Positions 12,257 to 25,698 of a DNA stretch of 64,000 nucleotides are shown piece after piece. The DNA comes from Prosopis cineraria (taxonomy: Eukaryota; Streptophyta; Magnoliopsida; Fabales; Fabaceae). The notes under the pieces are model-generated. The model was not told the origin of the DNA. It saw only the letters and a list, made by a program, of their open reading frames with translations, and ran no database searches. The position numbers and the translations under genes were made by a program. The stretch is taken from the NCBI RefSeq assembly GCF_029017545.1, contig NW_026555332.1:8680501-8744500 (forward strand), read 5' to 3'. Position 1 is the stretch's first letter; each line of letters begins with the position of its first letter.

Positions 12257-13916
12257 CAAAATAGAATCTGCTAAAGTATGCCATAGGAACAGCAAATTCA
12301 TTAGCAAAAGTCCAGCAAATGGTAACTCATTTACAGCCATTCATACACTATTACAACCAAATATACCAAATGTATTGCAACAAAATTATTGTCACCTATT
12401 CAAGTGTCAAATATTTATAGCCAAATTTTAACAAACTACTTGAACACATTAGTGTTTATATCCTTTTAACTTTCCATTGCTTTTGCTAAAATTCTAACTT
12501 AATGGACAAACTATGAAATCACTATGTAAATAACTCTTGAAGAAGATAACCTGCTAAATTATTTTGAATGTTAGTTATGCATGTCTTCACTGGTATAGGG
12601 GTACTCATTATCAAAAAGCTGCAAAATTTCATCAGATGTTCATTAGATATCCAAATTCTAAAGCCTTGCAAAACTAGTATTATTAAAATAAATAACAATA
12701 TAACTTACCATGTGTAAATTTTCGTTAGTTTTGGATTGAATAATCTCATATATATAATGGATAATATAATATCCACACTCTGTACTCCTTATCTGGTGAT
12801 GGCACTAAAAATTTAAAATCGAACAATAAATATAAACAAAAATATATACGAAAAAGTTGTGGATAAAAGTATTGAATTGAAATTACTTACATTTGAAAAA
12901 ATCCAAGTCAATGAGGAATTTTTTGAGATTTATTTTTTGGTGGGCAGCTCTTTCCCCTGGTCATATGATATTTCTTCAAATAAATATTTTACCTATTAAA
13001 GCTAGAAAAAATCAAACTTTTAGCTTATCCAAGTTCAATTTCTAAATTTAAAAAAATAACCAAAGTCCCCCATTAAAAATTGAACATCCTAAAATTACAA
13101 CAATTATAAATCAATAGATGTAGCAAGCAATTAAACAAATATTTCCTACTTAAACTAATTCTCAAATTAAATCAATGCATGAATTTCTTTTTTACTAATA
13201 TTATATATTCATTGTATAAATAAAAATTAAAGCATATTCTTATTTATTTTGGGTTGAAGGTTTAATGCAAGGAGGACCTATAATTCTATAATTATAATAT
13301 TATCAAAATATTATATATTTTTTTATAAATCTATAATTCAATTAGATAAAATTGGATAAAATATATACATGCAAGAAGACCTAACCATTATCACAAATAT
13401 TCAGGTCCAATATTATCTAAATTTTCATTAAACTATCTAATTAAATTAGAGCAAATAATTCACCTAAGTGGAGATCGCACTACTTAATTTATTAGATTTT
13501 TCCCCTTCATATTTGTCCTAAGCTTCTACCAAGGGAACATAGAAATACATACTGCAAATATTCTAGGACAATTTAGATTCAAAAACATTTCCTTCTACCC
13601 ATTCATCAAGGCATGAAGTGTATGACGAACATTTATATTGGAGAAAGTAATGAATAAATCACAAGCATAAAACTCTTCACAGCCAAGCATTTTATAGTGA
13701 CATTCAAGACATAATGTGGGAAAATAAATTAAAAATAAATTAGAAAAAATAAATTGTGGATAATATAGAGGCAAAGCTGTGTGTGAGATAACTTCAAATA
13801 AAAAAACAAACAAAGAAAGAAACAGTACTTGGGGCTTCGTTGTTCAGCAGAGAAGAGAAGAGGAGAGGGGCAGCAGGAAGAGACACTAAGCTGGGGCTTC
13901 GTTGACACAGAGCAGC

Positions 13917-16274
13917 TATAACACCCTAAAAAAATTTTTTTTAAACAATTTAACTCAACCATAGTAGAAAAGTGTCTACCATGAAAATAGAAGTCAACTT
14001 ATCCTTTTTTTTAAACAATTCTATAATTTAAAACACTACCATGATAAAAAATGATAAAACATAGCCTTATAAAATATTTCACCTTTTAAATTAACTACCA
14101 TGGTAGAAAAGATTAAACCCCATTCAAATAATACAAACAATTTTATACAACTAATACACATTTACAATCATAGTTAGGTTATAGCCACCCAACACATTTT
14201 ATACCAATAAATTCAATATAAAAATTTTATAATTGGCTTAAGCTTACACAATACAATATCTCAAATAAATTTTTACCTCACACATGTCATTAGGCTAAAA
14301 CCACATTTTTCCATCCTTATTTCCCAAGTGCAAACCATAGACTAACAACTAAAATAAACAACTTAATCAATTTCCAAAACAAGCCAATTATTTGGCCTCA
14401 TAATCATGCCATTTCAAATCATTCAAAATAAATCAAATTATAAGTTACAGTCATCCAAAGTGTACCAAAAGCAGAAATAGTTTAAAAGGCATGATTACAT
14501 CATTACATTCATATAATTGTTAATAAACAAAAAGCCCTAGTATTGGCAATATAATATATTGAAAATCATAAATCAAATACTCAAAAGAGATAGTAGATCT
14601 ATGCCAGTAAGCCTCAGGGACTCCTCCACGCGCCACCCGTAGCTCTTCTCTTAAAAATTGTTAACCACATAATGAGACTCAAAAGTCCCAGTAACCAATG
14701 CCAATTTATGATAGTGTATACAAACAATTAAACGTATGCTTGCTAAGTGGAGAAACAACAGTCATATAATTCCAACAAAATTACAAGAAATATTACAATG
14801 CATAACAAACAACCATTCTTATCTCCCTCCATTAACCACGAGTTGTAACTCTCACTTGGTGCTAAATTACTCGGCCAAAGGTAAATTAGCTCGAGTTTTT
14901 ACAAGCCACCTATTGGGCCTCCAATAGGGGCGTACCACATAACACATAAATACAACAATAATAACAAGTCTCCCAACATCTCCCACAATAATCAAACAAA
15001 TTCATATCAATATTGTACAATTATACAATATTACAATATTCACAATTTTCTCATTTTCAACAATATTACATGATATCCCACTTGGAAAAAATACTTCAAG
15101 ATGCATATTCACAATTTCACAATTCTTTTTCATAAACATAATAAAATAATTTCTCAACACTAATTCATAATTTTCTCAATAATCACCCAATTAACATAAA
15201 ATAATACTAATCACAAATTAAAAGTATAGTTATCTCGTGACTTTTTCAATAAATTATTCCTTACAATTTTTCTCCCATCACAATCTTCACCAACAACACA
15301 ATCTACAAATAACATATTATTTATAAATATTAGTTTCAATTATTGAAACTAATAAAATAACTCTAATAATAGAACTAGAGAATATAACATAATTCTTAAT
15401 CTCAATCCTAATACAAATCTAGAGTTAGTACTATTAAGTAAAATTTTTAAATTCTCTTTTAGTCATTAATAAATATTAATAAGCTAAAATCAACCTCTAA
15501 ACCAATTTCTATTATCAAAATTTTTCTTTTTATTTCATAAATTCGCACTTAAAATACCCAAAATTGAAAATTGAGTCTGAAGCTTAGAATCATCATCCTC
15601 TAGCCATAATAATCCATTTCTCATCCCAAATAATCATCTAAATCTCAATAAATTAACATATGTTTTCGGATTTAAAAAATCTAGTCTAGCGTTTGATCCA
15701 TAAGCCTCAAATTCAAAGCTTATCAATAAATTTATATTCTAGAACATTTATTATATTACTAACAACCTCAACAATCACATTTATTCAACATAAATTCATC
15801 CCTCTTCCAAACTCTAAATTTTTCACTATCACAAAATTAGAAACGAAAGGAGCTAGATGAATAAGAAAAAATTTTAGAACACTTACTTAGTCTTGAAAAA
15901 CTTGAAATCTCACCCTAAATATCATATTAGGAAGTCTCACCTTTAAAACCCAGCTCCCCTACATTGGTGAACGTGCTCCCAGATGCTCCTTCTGTTAGCG
16001 CACAAAAGAGAAAGGAAACGAAGGAAAAATGAGAAGAGAAGGGTGTGCGTGTGGTTTTAAAAAGTGTAGGTCGCACTGCCTTTTGTTTTCCTTTCCTTCC
16101 CTTATGTGTGTGTACATATATATATATATATATGTACATTACACCTTACACCTATGCACGCGGAATTGTCCACCTCCCCTTTTTCTATTTTTTTAATTCC
16201 TACACACACACACACACACACACACATTTCATTTCTCAATCTCTCTCTCTATTATATTTCTCTTTCTTCTTTCC

Positions 16275-16335
<61 letters not shown>

Positions 16336-16475
16336 TTTTTTAAAAATCTTAACTTAGAATTATATTCTAAGTTAAATCTAATAATCATCTCTTACTAGTT
16401 TACTTACCTCTAAAATATTTTCCAAAATTTCTGTTAATCTAAATTAACAAATAAAATTTAAATCAGGATGTTACA
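13917..16475 (-). mobile_element. Solo-LTR-like segment on the minus strand
   Basis: On the minus strand it starts TGTAACATCCTGATTTAAAT and ends AGGGTGTTATA. TGTAACATCC and GGGTGTTACA are typical termini of plant gypsy LTRs, and the last C appears mutated to T. Outside lie GCAGC on the left and ACAGC on the right, a 4/5 match to a target duplication. About 2.56 kb, no coding content, several microsatellites. Orientation is inferred from the better-kept TG end. Confidence 0.55.
16115..16335. repeat. Microsatellite cluster: (AT)n, (CA)n, (TAA)n
   Basis: An AT run is at about 16117-16133, a CA run at 16203-16226, and about twenty TAA/AAT units at 16276-16335. Open frames across them are low-complexity artefacts. 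Confidence 0.95.
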
Positions 16476-17102
16476 ACAGCCAAGAGAAGATGAAGACAAG
16501 AGACACTGAACTGAGCTATGAGAGACGAGGATGAAGACGAGAGACGAGAGATAGCGAGGAAGCTTAGAGAGATATGACAGAGACAGAGAATGAGGGAGGG
16601 AGTTCAAAGATAAAGACAGTGCTAAGCTGAGAGAGACAAGAGACAAAGTAACTAAGAGAGATGAGGTTGAGCTAAGAGAGACAAGAGGCAAAGCAACTGG
16701 GAGAAATAAGACTGAACTGAAAGACAATGAATGTGGGTTTTGAAAACAAGGTGACATGGGGCTGAAAAAAAGGATGCTACATCCCCCTCCTCTTGGGGGA
16801 TGTGGCTTTTGTAGAAGGCACGTCCCCCAGAGAGGAGGGGGATGTGGATTATTTTAGAATCCACGTCACCCAAATCATGGGACAAATCCACATCCCCCAA
16901 ATTATTTTGAGGAATGTAGATTAGTTAGAATCCATGTCAACTAGATAGTAGGGGGATGTGGCTTATTAAAAATTAAAAAAAAAATAATTTTTTAAATTCA
17001 CATCCTCTTTTCATTTGGGTGACGTGAATTATGTTTTTTCTGAGTCTCATTCTCAAAATGCGACTTGAATTAGGGTAGTAGAATTGCCTTTTTGTAGTAG
17101 TG

Positions 17103-18327
17103 ATAGTAGCTCCTTCAAGAACCTAGCCTTGCATCTTCAAGTGATCACCAAGATGAAGCTCCAAAATCATGGCCATTGTTATTCTTGAAATCGCCCAAAG
17201 AAAACAATATTTAATTCCTGTGAAAGCTCTAGGTTATGGAGAGGAAGATGTGAGGAAGAGATTAATGTAATTTTTGTGACATCAGGATGGTTAGAATGAA
17301 AGATATAGAGGAGAGAAAGTGAAAGTGTAGAGAGAAAAGTGAGAAAATTTAATGAACTTGAAACTTGAAAACTAAGAAAATAAGTTGAACGATCTAAAAA
17401 TTAATCCAAGACCTCATTAAAATCTTTTTTAGCCAAAAAATACCATGGGCTACTTGGTTAGTAAGTTTCCTTAAAACTAAACATAAGTGATTAGGCACGG
17501 TGAGATTAAGGGTATTCTAGGTTGCAAGTCAATTAGAGTGATAATTCCAATATTGCTCTAGCTAATTCCTCCAATCTCATACGTGCATGACCATTGTAAG
17601 ATCTCGTATTCCCTAATCAGCCTTGGAATCATGCCAAAGCAAGCCTCTTCACACATTGCAACCATCTTGAATCAAGATAAGTCAACTTGATGTCAACCTT
17701 GATCCCTTGTGTGTAAGTGCATGGTAAAACTCAAGTGTTCCTCTTGTGACCTTGTAATTCCACACCCTTTTGAAACCAATTCAGTTATGATTCATGTGCC
17801 ACAAAGCTTCTTCATGTGTCAAGAAGCCAAGTCTTGAACCAAAAGTCTCTTCCATGCAAAGTGTCATCTAAGATAACAACATGAAATTTGACTAAGGTGT
17901 TTGCATATGTGATAAAATATAAAAATATTCAAACCTTAATATCTTTTTGCATGTACCTTCAAAATCCATTTAAGACTTCACAACACATGAGAAGTATAAG
18001 ATGGCTATGCGTGCATGTAAATTAAGTCAAACTTGTCACATTGACAAGTTAACCCAAAATGCTGACTTTTTAACCCTAGGCTTAATACAACTTTCAAGAC
18101 CAAATATTTCAACCCAAATAGATCTAATACCAATACACATATAAAATTCCAGATTTTCTCTTCAATTCCCAACAAAGTAAAAAATGACCAAAATACCCTT
18201 AATATGCATAAATTCTCTCTAGGGCTCAAAACCCTAATTTAACACCAAGATGCACATTCTAGAGTTTCTTACTATGAAATGTGGTCCTAAATGCCTAAGA
18301 AAAGTGTGTAACAAATATGATCTATCA
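17103..18327 (-). repeat. Old Athila-type 3' LTR, upstream part
   Basis: On the minus strand the LTR begins TGATAGATCATATTTGTTAC, close to the intact LTR start TGATAGAACACATTTGTTAC. It continues with matching text such as GGGTATTTTGGTCA (intact GGGCATTTTGGTCC). Just outside, GCCCGAAGTACAAAAGATTA matches GCCCGGAGTGCAAAAGCTA before the intact 3' LTR, followed by a decayed purine tract. That fixes it as the 3' LTR of a minus-strand element. The remainder is at 10335-11098. Confidence 0.75.
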
Positions 18328-19773
18328 AAATTCTCACACTCTAATCTTTTGTACTTCGGGCAAAATTAAATCAAAATAATACCTCTTACCTTACAATTTC
18401 CTCAAAAATCAAAAAGACAAAGAAAGAAACGTAAGTGAAATGCCAAGGGAAATGAAACCAAAAGTTAAGGAAATTTTTCATATAAATAAATGAAATGTTT
18501 CTTCCCTAATTAGAGAACATTATCCCCCACAAATAAACCATTAAAGAGGTGCAAAATCATAGATAAAGCCTCACAAAGATATAGTGTTTCCTCTCAATTT
18601 ACTCAAGTGTTTGAAGGGTATATCATTTCACTCCTTGTACATTAGTAAAGCACCCTACCATAAGCTTGTAATTTTTCTACCTCTCCACTACTAATTTGCA
18701 TAAGTTCTCAAGAATCAATTGGTCTTTATTATGGATGTAATGTGGTTATCAAAAGGATATACTTGATTTCTATGTGAAAGGTAGGGTTTTGGTTCAAGAA
18801 ACCATATCTTAGCCACAATGTGAGCATGCAACAATGTTCAAAACTTTCCAAACCTTAACTAAATGAATATAAACTCAAGTGAATAATGAGAATAAGAAGG
18901 ATATAAAAGAATAAGGAATAAAGTAGTAAGATGACTTGTAACTCAAGAAACCCTTACATTCTTTCTTGAACTTTGCTTTTGCATTTCCTTTCTTTTCTTC
19001 TCTCATTTTCTTCTTGATTTCAGTTTTTCTTTTTTTCCTTTTTTTGGCAACCTTTTTCATTTCTTTCTTTTGATCTTTCTTATTCTTTCTATTTTTATTT
19101 CTTCATATTTTATTTTTCTTGCCATTCTTTTCCATATATTTTTTTCTTTTCTTTCATATAAAAGTTACGAAATGCCTCAGGTTTAAAGATAAGAGTCACA
19201 TAAAAGAAAGCCTTGTTCCTTTAAGAAGATGGACTATATGTAGGAAAATGATGTAGGAATAAGTTTATCCACTAAGTTAAACCAAGAAAATCAAGGACAT
19301 TGAAGAACACTATAAAAGAATACATGCAATCCATAGAGAAACAAAGGGATAGTGTTTAAAAATGAATGAAATAAAAGTAAGGTTTAAATTGGCTAATAAG
19401 GGATAATCAATCAAATTAAGTTTAGCTAAAAGGCCTTTTGCTTTTTATATGAATGTCAAACTCATCTTCTCTACAAAAAATGCAATGATGTGGCCTAGAT
19501 TAAGAGGAAAAACAAGTTCTAGAGGGTGCAAACACTAAAGACATATCTCTCATTGGTTGAAAGCCCTTCCATATTGGCTGATTTTTCTTTCTAATCAAAT
19601 GCACATATTTTAATAGAAAACTTGCTTTATAAAGTATAAAAATTAGGGCAACATCATCTCAAAGGTTCATATTCTAAATTCCAAAATAATTTTTTTCAAT
19701 TCCCTAAGACAAATCAAAACCAAATTTTTATAAATTTCTAAAAAAATCAAAACCAAGCAAAATCAAAACCAAT
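18328..19773 (-). mobile_element. Old Athila-type element, spacer before the 3' LTR
   Basis: This is non-coding sequence between the 3' LTR start and the CACTA insertion. It is T- and C-rich on the plus strand near 18960-19160, the counterpart of the A-rich purine tract at 39600-39740 in the intact element. ORFs in it are low-complexity. The assignment follows from the LTR on one side and the spacer motif at 21921-21965 on the other. Confidence 0.55.
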
Positions 19774-21911
19774 CACTACTACAGAATTTTAAATATAAGA
19801 TACCTAAAAATATGACGATTATAAAAAAGTCTGTCATATAATGATGAGGTGGGTGATAGTTAATAAATAAATGATGGGTATTTAAAATACCCGTCATTTA
19901 TAGATATGGTAATATATGATGGGTGTTTAAAAACCTGTCATATAATGCTTCAAATTATAATCTTTTTCAAAAAAAATTAATAACACTATATATGAGGGGT
20001 GTTTCAAACACCCGTCATATATATGTGTAACAATATATGACAAGGATTTAAAATCCTATCATATATGCTTGTTTTTAAAATGTTTAATTTCCTCTTTCAT
20101 TTTCATTTTCAGATTCGTGCTTATATTTTCCTTCTGATTCCACCAATTTCACCAAGGTTGACCCTTCTCATGCTTTTGTTCGCAAAGGTCCAGTGATTAA
20201 ACGTTAAGGTTAATCCCTCCTTCTTCCTCATTTTTTAATTCTTGCTTCTTCTTCTTCTTCTATTTTTTTTTTAAATTAGATCTCATTGTTCTTCCAAAAT
20301 GTAAGTGGAAAAATTCACTTTACCCTGTGCATATTGAATGGGTAAAATCTAAAATCTCATTCTTTTCCATTCGCAATATTGTATATAGTTAATACTTTCT
20401 AATTCTTAATTTTTATTTATAATAATCTTGTCACCATTTATTTATTATTCTTTTGACCAGATTTATTAGTTGTTACTGTTGGGGGAGTGAATTGAGTTTT
20501 GTTCTTTGGCCAAAAAAGATGAGATTTGTCAAAAATAGTTTTAGTAGGCTCCATATTCAGAATGTTCTATTTGTGTTGCTTGAATTATCAATTTAATCAA
20601 TATCCAGTAAAAAAATAATATGTTAATATATAGTTATTATATACTATATGCTGCCTTGTCTTCATTAGTAAAAAAATAACATGTTAATTATTTTACAATT
20701 TCATCATATTGTTGAGTGATACATGTCTAATTTTGAATATCAAAATGAAAATGAAAAGAGAATCCAATATTTACAGCCATGATGAATTTGTTTTTTATGT
20801 TCACAGCCATGGATGAACAGCTAAGTTCTTGTGCTTTTTAATGATAATATGATTTAATAATTTTAATGAGTTTATTTTTGTTTCTTTTGAATTGATTTCC
20901 ATTCTAATTCAATTGGTATTGTTTTCTAGAAATATTAGTATATTTTTGTCTGGATATAGATTCTGTATAGCTAATATATATTTATAGAGGGCTGCTTGTA
21001 GAAACAACCCCTTATTACAAGGGAAAAAAGTGTAAAAAATGACAATTATTATAAATAACTGTCATTTTTGCTAGAATATATGACAGTTATTTACAATAAC
21101 TGTCATATATTGTATTGCCAATATATGACGGTTATTTGGGGACATTTGATAAAATTGGAACGCTACTTACCAAAAATTTCTTTGGTCTCAGATATTAAGA
21201 GCTAACCTTGTGCCTCTTACTAATCATTGAGAGGCCCCATAGCCTTTTGGATAGTGGAAGTACCTTTTGATCATCTCTTAGGTAAAAACTATATTGTATT
21301 ATTAGGTCGTAATTTAGTGCTTCCCGTATATCATAGTTAGATCCTAGTTTTATTTTGCTGATATATAATCTAATGGTGTGGAGCTAAGCTCCTTTACTGA
21401 ATTGGCTGATAGGTTTTATTATTGTAAAAATTTTAAGAGGTCTAATTTAGAGGGGAGACTCTGCTGAAATTTTTACAGAATATTTAAGATTTTTTTTAAA
21501 CTTATATATATATATATAAATTAGTTATCAATATTTTAACTTAATGTCATATAATTAAGGCATATGGAATGTGAGTTTATCTCAGTTTTCATGCCGATCA
21601 TACCCTTTGTGCTGGGGTGTGACAGATAAATAACTGTCATATATTATTTTAGTGGGAGGAAAATATGATAGTTATTTGCAATAACTGTCATATATTGCAC
21701 TGCCAATATAGGACAGTTATTTATAATAACCGTCATATATTGTTTTAGTGGGAGGAGTTTTATGTGACGGGGATATTTAACCGTCATATATAATTAAATA
21801 TATATGACAAGGAAATAACCGTTATATAAAGGGGTAGACTTTAAATGACAGTTGTTGACTGTCATTTATAGGTAAAAATAACAGTCATTTTTGCTTGTTT
21901 TTGTAGTAGTG
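19774..21911. mobile_element. CACTA transposon, 2.1 kb, TSD AAT
   Basis: Termini are CACTACTACAGAA and the inverse TTGTAGTAGTG. Both flanks are AAT (19771-19773 and 21912-21914). Subterminal arrays of ATATATGACAGTTATTT-like phrases in both orientations fill 19840-20070 and 21030-21900. No transposase is visible, so it is non-autonomous. The centre (about 20100-20980) lacks the repeats and contains an exon-like stretch. It inserted next to the Athila-type spacer motif at 21921. Confidence 0.88.
20111..20207 (+). other. Possible captured exon fragment inside the CACTA element
   Basis: After a T-rich tract ending TTTTCAG there is an open frame of about 31 codons with normal amino-acid balance. 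It includes FTKVDPSHAFVRKGPV. A stop or possible GT splice site lies at the end. Plant CACTA elements are known to pick up host gene pieces. I do not recognise the source, and chance is possible at this length. Confidence 0.25.
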
Positions 21912-22734
21912 AATTTTATATCTCTCCCCTCACATTTAAACCATGCATTGTCCTTAATGTATGCTCAATTATGTCCTAGGAAAATAATTCCATGAATGAA
22001 TGCATGAAAAGTACAAAAAAAAATTTAGGTGCAAAAACGGACATATGGCCTAAAAGATCAAAGTTGTGACTATTCTAAAAATCTTGCAAGTATCTCTCTA
22101 GAGACAGTAAACTTGTGAATTTTGTAATAGTAGATCGACACAAGAAGTTCCTATGAAAATTTTGAGAGACGTAATAGATATACAAGATAATGATATAAAA
22201 ATTTCAACTCAAAATTCCGTCCCAATTGGTCCCAAAATTTTTTACAAATTCTTCTACAGTTTTAGAGAAATATAATTTCATCCAGATAACCTTATGAGTT
22301 TCTCACAAATTTTCCAATATAATAAAGGAAAAATCAAAGAAAATACTAAACACAAGAGATAAAGACAAGACAATGAGGAGAAATATGAAACTGGAACCAA
22401 GTGAAATGGACACAGTGTGAGAGATATACTGACTCAAAGTTACCTCAAGATTTTGGAATCCTCTGTAAAGGCTCCCGAAACCTTGATAGATTTAGAAAAT
22501 GCACAGAATGATCCTCACGTCTAAAATTGACCAAACCAATTTTAAATTGAAGCTAAGAAGTGTACTTTCAAAAGAACAAATTCCAAGTCAAAACTCCTCC
22601 AGACTTATTCCCAGTTAAATTTTGAATTTAAGGTAAAGATACTAGAAATAGAGTATTAATAAGCTCTATACTTGACACACTAAAAGGCAATTTTTTTTAT
22701 TTTATTTTTTGCAAAATTGAAAACAAAACACTAC
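21912..22734 (-). mobile_element. Old Athila-type element, middle spacer with conserved motif
   Basis: At 21921-21965, read on the minus strand, the text GGACAATGCATGGTTTAAAT followed by GTGAGGGGAGAGA matches the intact element at about 38983-39015 (GGACAATGCATGATTTAAGT, then GTGGGGGAGAGA). This ties the segment to the integrase piece at 25990-26718 and the LTR at 18327 as one minus-strand element. The rest is non-coding. Confidence 0.6.
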
Positions 22735-25698
22735 TATAATAACCTAAAAATTGCAACTTGACCAAACCAACTCACCAAAAACATTGATACAACTTATTTT
22801 CTAAAACAAAACAAAGGAAAACAAAATTAAAATTTCCTAAACTAGAGAACTCGGTTGTACCTCCCTTACACTTATGCTTTAACAAGGATTACACAAAGCA
22901 CAAGTATGTAACCTTCCCCTATATCCACTTGATATAGGAAAGGATTAACTAAATTACCTCATTACAAATACCATTCAGTAATTAAATACTTTATTTGAAA
23001 AACTTGGGCCCAAGAATTGTTTTGCAAAACCACCAAAATAATATTACATCAGAGCATTACGTAGCAAAAATAAATCCTATACATCTAAATCAATCATTGC
23101 ATGCATTAAAAACTATAAAATTAGGTCAGATTATGGGCCATGTGCCACAGCAGACAACACCTGTGCTGTGGCATATGGCACAAAGCCATATGCTCTGACC
23201 TTCTTTATATCATGCGCCACGATGTGACATGTCATAAGTCGAGGTGCATAAGTCTAATTTTGCTACTGTCATTTAATAGCACAAATGATGAACTTCCGGC
23301 ATGTGCTGTTTTCATATATGACTTTCAATCAGAGTGGTTTAAGCACCCACACATAGCTCATCTCATAAGCTAACTAATGAGATAGGTTTGGATACGATCT
23401 AATAGTTCGATCAAAATTTGGACACCTGGGCACAAAAAGTTACTTTTTCTAAAAATTTCGAGCATCCAATCGCTCAAATCGATCCCTAATTCTCATTGGA
23501 CAATAATAAGCTTTGAAACAAGTCTAAAAGGACCTATTACACCTAATTGGCCACATTTCATTACATATACACACATATATCAAAATTTGGCTATTCAACG
23601 GCTAATTTCCATAAATCCTAACTTTTCACAATTTTGCACAATTTAGCCCACTTGGTCATTATCACCACAAATCACTTCTTTGCATATTCACAACTATAAT
23701 CTTAGCCCAGATAATCATTTCACTACATATTCATACACATGGGCTAGGATTTACATAGAATCACTATAATTTCAATAATTTACAACTTAAAACATGCATG
23801 CAATCCATATGGCAACTCATTTACACAAATTCATGTTAAAGTAGTTCATTACACAAAGCTCAGAGATTCCCACAGTCACGGCACCACTATACTACTTTAA
23901 ACTCTTTTGTGTAATATAATCAAAGTTTATACCAGTATAGTGGTGTCGTGATATATGTTTTGTTTAACTATATATTATGCTATACTTCCTTACTCACTGC
24001 TCAATCCTGTAAAATGTAATCACGAGGGTGAAATAAAAATCTCAGTAACAGAATAACTCTCTACTATCAACTATCACATGCAACTATATGGAAGTATAGT
24101 ATAATATATAGTTAAACAAAACATATATCATATATTCACTTCAATTTCATTTATATAAATCATTTCACCTCTTTTATCACTTATTCATCACTTTTCTAAC
24201 ACATAGCACGATCACTACCACGTATCTCTAAATCACCCCAACTTGAAATCATAGGCTCACCTTAAACCAATATACATGCTCATTGACCTTGAACTCACCT
24301 TTAGTAGTAGAATCGCCCAACCAAAGGCGTTCTGTCTCACTTTTGGACTATAGTTCCCCCCAATACATATAATGGGTTGTTGTTGACTCTAACACCACAT
24401 CACTTTGATACTAAAGAGTAACAATCTCCAACACCGTACCTCAATAGGTACTAAAGAGGTAATCTCCAATATCACAACTCGAAAGACACTAAGGAAATAC
24501 AATTCTCCAATACCGCACCCAGTCGAGCATTAAGAAAAATAATGGCATATGATCTTATCACTACACTCTACATAAGTGAACTCTCACCCATATGATCATA
24601 CTTTTCAAACCAATCATAAGTTCTCAATCACCATTAATCGCACATACATATATACATAACTGCACAATTTTACGTGTTTATTCAATCAAAGTTTATTTTC
24701 ATTCAGTAACCATGCAATTCCATAAAACATACTTAGTTTAAAATAGTTTCATACAATAGATAGCATATTCACACACAATTATAATGAATAGTCAAATAAA
24801 AGAAGTTATTTAGTTACCTCAACCCTTCTATCACTAGAAAGGTTACCCATGAATTCCATTACCACTATAGTGCATTACAAGCTTCTTTTCTCAACTTACA
24901 TGCACAATATGCCAATTTACACACAATTGGCACCATTTAGTCAATCGGTCCAATTGACCAAAGTACTAATTTGTTACTTATAGCTATATTTAGTTGTCCA
25001 TTCATTTTTACTTAGTCAGTCTAAGTTAATTATCACTCAATCACCACTTTCTATTATTCTAAATAATCCCATTCTGCTTGAACACAATTTCCACCCTTGT
25101 TTTCCTTTAAATTAGGGCCAAATGGAGCCTATGAGTTCAAAGCTCTATCATTCAGCTCTAAACTAGTCATAAAGCTCTAATTTAACTCTCAAGAACCTTT
25201 TTATTACTATTGAGTAAGAATCAAACCCCTTAAATTTCCACAATTCAATTTTTTTATAACTTAGACTAAGAAAAATTTGGGTAGAATGGAAGATAAGGGT
25301 TATACAAAGCTTACCTAATAAGTTACTAATCAAAAGTGCCTTCCAATGCTCTAAAACCTTTTTTCATAGCCAACCTTAGCTTTTTCTCTTCTCCCTCTCA
25401 TGTTTTTCTAATTTTTCCTTATAGAATTCACTCGAATTTCACAACTTAAGGGGTCATTTTCAAGTTAATGCACCATGGTGCACGTAACTTATGCCATGAC
25501 ATATGGCATAGTGAGGTGAATCCTCACCATGTACTCTTACTTCGACCTAAAATGAGATCCTTCCACCCGTATATGCCCATTCAACATTCAAAGGACACAT
25601 ACCAATAATTAATCATTCAAATATCTAATTCTTTTACTAATTACCACTTTACCCTTGATTAACAATTAATTATAGGATTAAAAAATCAAGATGTTACA
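22735..25698 (-). mobile_element. Probable LTR-like insertion on the minus strand
   Basis: On the minus strand it begins TGTAACATCTTGATTTTT and ends near TTTTTAGGTTATTATAG. These ends resemble the 13917-16475 segment, and its text is unlike the Athila spacer on either side. About 2.96 kb with no coding content. AAAAC-like sequence is present at both edges, but no clean target duplication can be fixed. The right edge is firmer than the left. It contains a 40-bp inverted repeat. Confidence 0.4.
23950..24129. repeat. 40-bp inverted repeat with ~100-bp loop
   Basis: Arms at 23950-23989 and 24090-24129 are reverse complements with a single mismatch. An adjoining shorter pair (about 23877-23897 and 23933-23949, around CACCACTATACT and AGTATAGTGGTG) stacks next to it. 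The transcript would form a strong hairpin. Confidence 0.85.

Larger units (their letters stand above)
11099..17102. mobile_element. CACTA transposon, 6.0 kb, TSD ATA
   Basis: The left end is CACTACTACAAAA and the right end reads TTTTTGTAGTAGTG, perfect inverted CACTA-type termini. Both ends are flanked by ATA (11096-11098 and 17103-17105), the 3-bp duplication expected of CACTA elements. Subterminal arrays of a phrase like GGATGTGGTTTNTTA occur in both orientations at 11220-11610 and 16770-17035, as is usual for the family. I see no transposase, so it is probably non-autonomous. It carries a hAT-like MITE and an LTR-like segment inside. It inserted into the old Athila-type LTR. Confidence 0.88.

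Noticed and set aside
16045..16398. Overlapping ORFs with poly-Ile/poly-Asn tails
   Set aside because: They are produced by the (TAA)n, (AT)n and (CA)n microsatellites.
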